In this document: piece after piece, positions 61,753 through 64,000 of the stretch
Layout of the letters: each line of letters begins with the position of its first letter
Numbering within the stretch: position 1 is the first letter of the stretch
NCBI GenBank assembly: GCA_963693085.1
Contig: OY856412.1
Location: 1,064,537,744 to 1,064,601,743 of the forward strand
DNA: 64,000 nucleotides
Source of the DNA: Alisma plantago-aquatica
Lineage: Eukaryota; Streptophyta; Magnoliopsida; Alismatales; Alismataceae
Reading direction: 5' to 3'
Made by a program: the position numbers and the translations under genes
The notes under the pieces: model-generated
The model's database searches: none
What the model was told of the DNA's origin: nothing
Seen by the model: only the letters and a program-made list of their open reading frames with translations

Positions 61753-64000
61753 TGTAAGGACCCTGACCTTCGTTTAGGGCTTACCCTATTTGCTTTGCTT
61801 AACCCTGGTGCTTTGGTGCTTGCTAATCACCTTTAGTGGTGACTAGGGTTTTGGTTGAGCCTTGTTGAGAGTTGGAGGTGCTACTTGCAAATAACCCAAG
61901 TCTAGGGTTTGTAGGCAAGTTTTCCACCTTGTGTGGTGTTTTTCTCTCTCTTTGCCTCCTCTAGGGTTGAGAGGTAGGCTTGGGCTCATTGCCTGAGTTC
62001 TCTTGTGCCTAGTTGAGCTTGTTGGACCTTAAGGTGCCTTGCTTTGTTTAGGGTTGTGCCTTGTATCGGCCAAGTGTGGATGTGTATCAGCCAATGGAGT
62101 ATGTCGCCCGAGGAGAAACATGTTGTGTCGCCCATGATGCTTGCCCTAGCCTTGACCTTGTTTAGTGGACACTTGGAGCACATCTTGGACATGTGTATGG
62201 AGCTTGCTAGAGTAGTGGCTCGTGCACTAGGGACAAGTGTTCCTAGGAAAGTGACACCTTGCTTGAACCAACCTTGTTATCTCCTCCCTTTCCTTCTATA
62301 TAGGTGGTTCTTTCCTTATCTTAAGGTCCCTTTGGTTCCTATCCACCTTGTTGCACGATACAACCCCTCTACCTTGATAGTGGTGGCCGATATCCCCTTG
62401 AAGAAGAAGAGTGGTGGTCGATACACCCTTGGAGGAGCAAGCTTGTCGGCCGACACACCTTGGAGGAGCAAGTGGTGGCCGATAGCCTTGGAGCCTCCAT
62501 CTTCCTTGCTTGGTGGTGCTTGGAGCATGGAGCTTAGAGTTTCTTAAGGCGGGTTGCATAACTTCTCACTCTAACTACATTATCTCTTGCTATGATCTCG
62601 TTCACATGTTGGTAGCTTAGTTTCTTGCTTAACTGTCATGTTGGCCAATCGTTGTGATCTAGGGTTTGTAGGTGAGCAATACTCCTTTCTCCCCTTGGTC
62701 TAGAGGAGTGAGCTTGGGTTTCTAGTAGCATGAGCAACACCCCTCTTTCTTGGTCAATTGAGGTGAGCTTGTGTTCTAATTGCTTGAGCAATACTCTCCT
62801 CTCACCATGGGCTAGAAGGTGAGCTCGGTTAGTGGTGACTCTTTTCTATGGTTTCTCCTTGTGACTCGTTTGGTGATAGAAGAAGTGCAAGACCCCTCCT
62901 TCTTAGTTGATTGAGGTGAGCCTCTTCTTGACCCACGAGGGTTCGGGTGTCCTTGTGTGAGGTGGAAGGGGATCTTGTAAGTTAACACCTTGGACGATAT
63001 AAGCTTTGGGGAGGTGCTGCCCGACAACCCTCTTGACCTAAACTCTTGGGCGATATGCTATGCTGGTTTGGACGATACCTTGATTCTTGTATCTGTTTGT
63101 AATGGACGACACCTTCCTTTGGTTTGGTCTTGGACGACACACTTGAAGTTGTGACGGGTGTCACACAATTACTATGCCTTGTGTCGGCCGATAGGCCATA
63201 AGTTAATAGGCTGGATGATAGATCTGTTTGTTGGTTGCTTGAGCTTATAACACCAGACTTATACATAGCCGGTGGGCATGGCTGGTAGTCCTGTGACGGG
63301 TGTCACGTTAGCTTAGTGTGTTGCCCGACATACTCATTGTGACGGGCGTTGCAGCTGGTATGTCCGATGTAGCGTCATGGGTATGGCTGAGTGTGTCGAC
63401 CATCATGAGATGAGCTTTATGGTTGAGCCTTAGGTGAGGGCATGATGCCCGATACAACCTTTTAGTAAGGGCTTAAGTTACCTCTAGTAAGGGTTCCGTC
63501 AGTCATAAAAACCGAGATGTTAGTCTCACACCACGTTTACCATGATGATGGTCTGTGCTATGCTTAATAATGATGATGGCAACGTTAGTCCCTTTTATCT
63601 GAATCATCATAATCATCGATATAATACCCAAGAATAATAATGAGCATGTAATGCAGAGTGTTATGAGGCATGATTAAGAGAAAGGATATAATCCCTACTG
63701 TCACTTTGTGTTGATAATGCACTTAATCCTAAATGTCACCCTGTGTTAATAACATAAGTCTCTAAGTTATTCATGTTGATTATTGAATGATACTAACCAT
63801 GCAGGTAATGCATAGCCAAATGAAAGGCTATGAGGAATGATTATATGTGAACAATGAGATGACATATACATTATGAATGATGTTCCATGATGATGATATA
63901 AGCCTCGAGAGGAAGTGGCAATACATGATGAGGGATTGAGATCCCATGGTAAGTGATGATCCTTGAGATGGACCCGGATGATTGGCAAGAGGCCAAGTGA
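61753..64000 (+). mobile_element. LTR of a retrotransposon inserted in tnp2, continuing past the window
   Basis: It begins TGTAAGGACCCTGACC exactly where the Tnp2 coding sequence stops. There is no gene inside. It has a repetitive vocabulary: 'gagcaatactc...ctagaggagtgagcttg' blocks about 60-70 bases apart at 62670-62830, 'ttggaggagcaag' with 'gtggccgat' at 62400-62490, and 'gtgacgggtgtcac' at about 63152 and 63293. Long non-coding LTRs of plant gypsy elements look like this. The end and the primer site are outside the window. Confidence 0.55.

Noticed and set aside
62044..62547. 167-codon plus-strand frame
   Set aside because: It lies in repetitive LTR-type DNA with no recognisable domain, and the same words repeat around it out of frame.

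Overview
This is repeat-dominated nuclear DNA from a flowering plant. The evidence is nested Ty3/gypsy LTR elements, three CACTA (En/Spm) DNA transposons, LINE remnants, small MITE-like elements, a roughly 377-bp satellite array and a decayed L-type lectin receptor kinase. The kinase remnant is GC-rich in an AT-rich background, which fits a monocot better than a eudicot. That is only an inference, and I cannot name the species. No rRNA, tRNA, CRISPR or bacterial-style operon is visible.

Layout. At 1-12.5 kb there is an LTR fragment, a LINE ORF1-like scrap, a long AT-rich stretch without genes, then a minus-strand chromovirus end (LTR plus integrase C-terminus and chromodomain). At 12.5-14.4 kb there is a small GC-rich ORF with a C2HC zinc-finger-like motif, followed by the zinc-binding tail of a LINE. 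At 15.3-16.0 kb there is a hAT-like MITE. CACTA-1 lies at 17.4-23.5 kb, with a TGG target duplication and a degraded gene. At 24.75-25.1 kb there is a Harbinger-like MITE. The lectin receptor kinase pseudogene occupies 25.6-30.05 kb and is split by a 2.2-kb foldback, MULE-like element. The tandem satellite fills 30.27-36.83 kb. At 36.8-44.7 kb there are two LTR regions, one with a clear initiator-Met primer-binding site. CACTA-2 lies at 44.69-50.38 kb with perfect 13-bp termini and a TAC target duplication. A decayed gypsy pol fragment follows at 50.75-52.0 kb and is interrupted by CACTA-3 (from 52.0 kb). CACTA-3 is itself interrupted by a roughly 3-kb probable solo LTR and, at 61.75 kb, by another LTR element that runs off the window.

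The most notable object is the gene inside CACTA-2. Thirteen exons with GT/AG borders can be traced on the minus strand (48873 to 45444). They join in phase into a predicted 773-residue protein without a premature stop. It has an En/Spm-type N-terminal domain, a DUF8039-like middle and a C-terminal Ulp1/C48 cysteine-protease domain whose His, Asp, Gln and Cys are all present. The copies in CACTA-1 and CACTA-3 share the exon plan but carry stops or insertions. Only CACTA-3 retains a Tnp2 (TNPD-type) transposase, and that copy is broken. The family therefore looks like one autonomous relic (tnp2 plus the protease gene) and two derivatives in which tnp2 is absent and an unrelated GC-rich block lies in its place.
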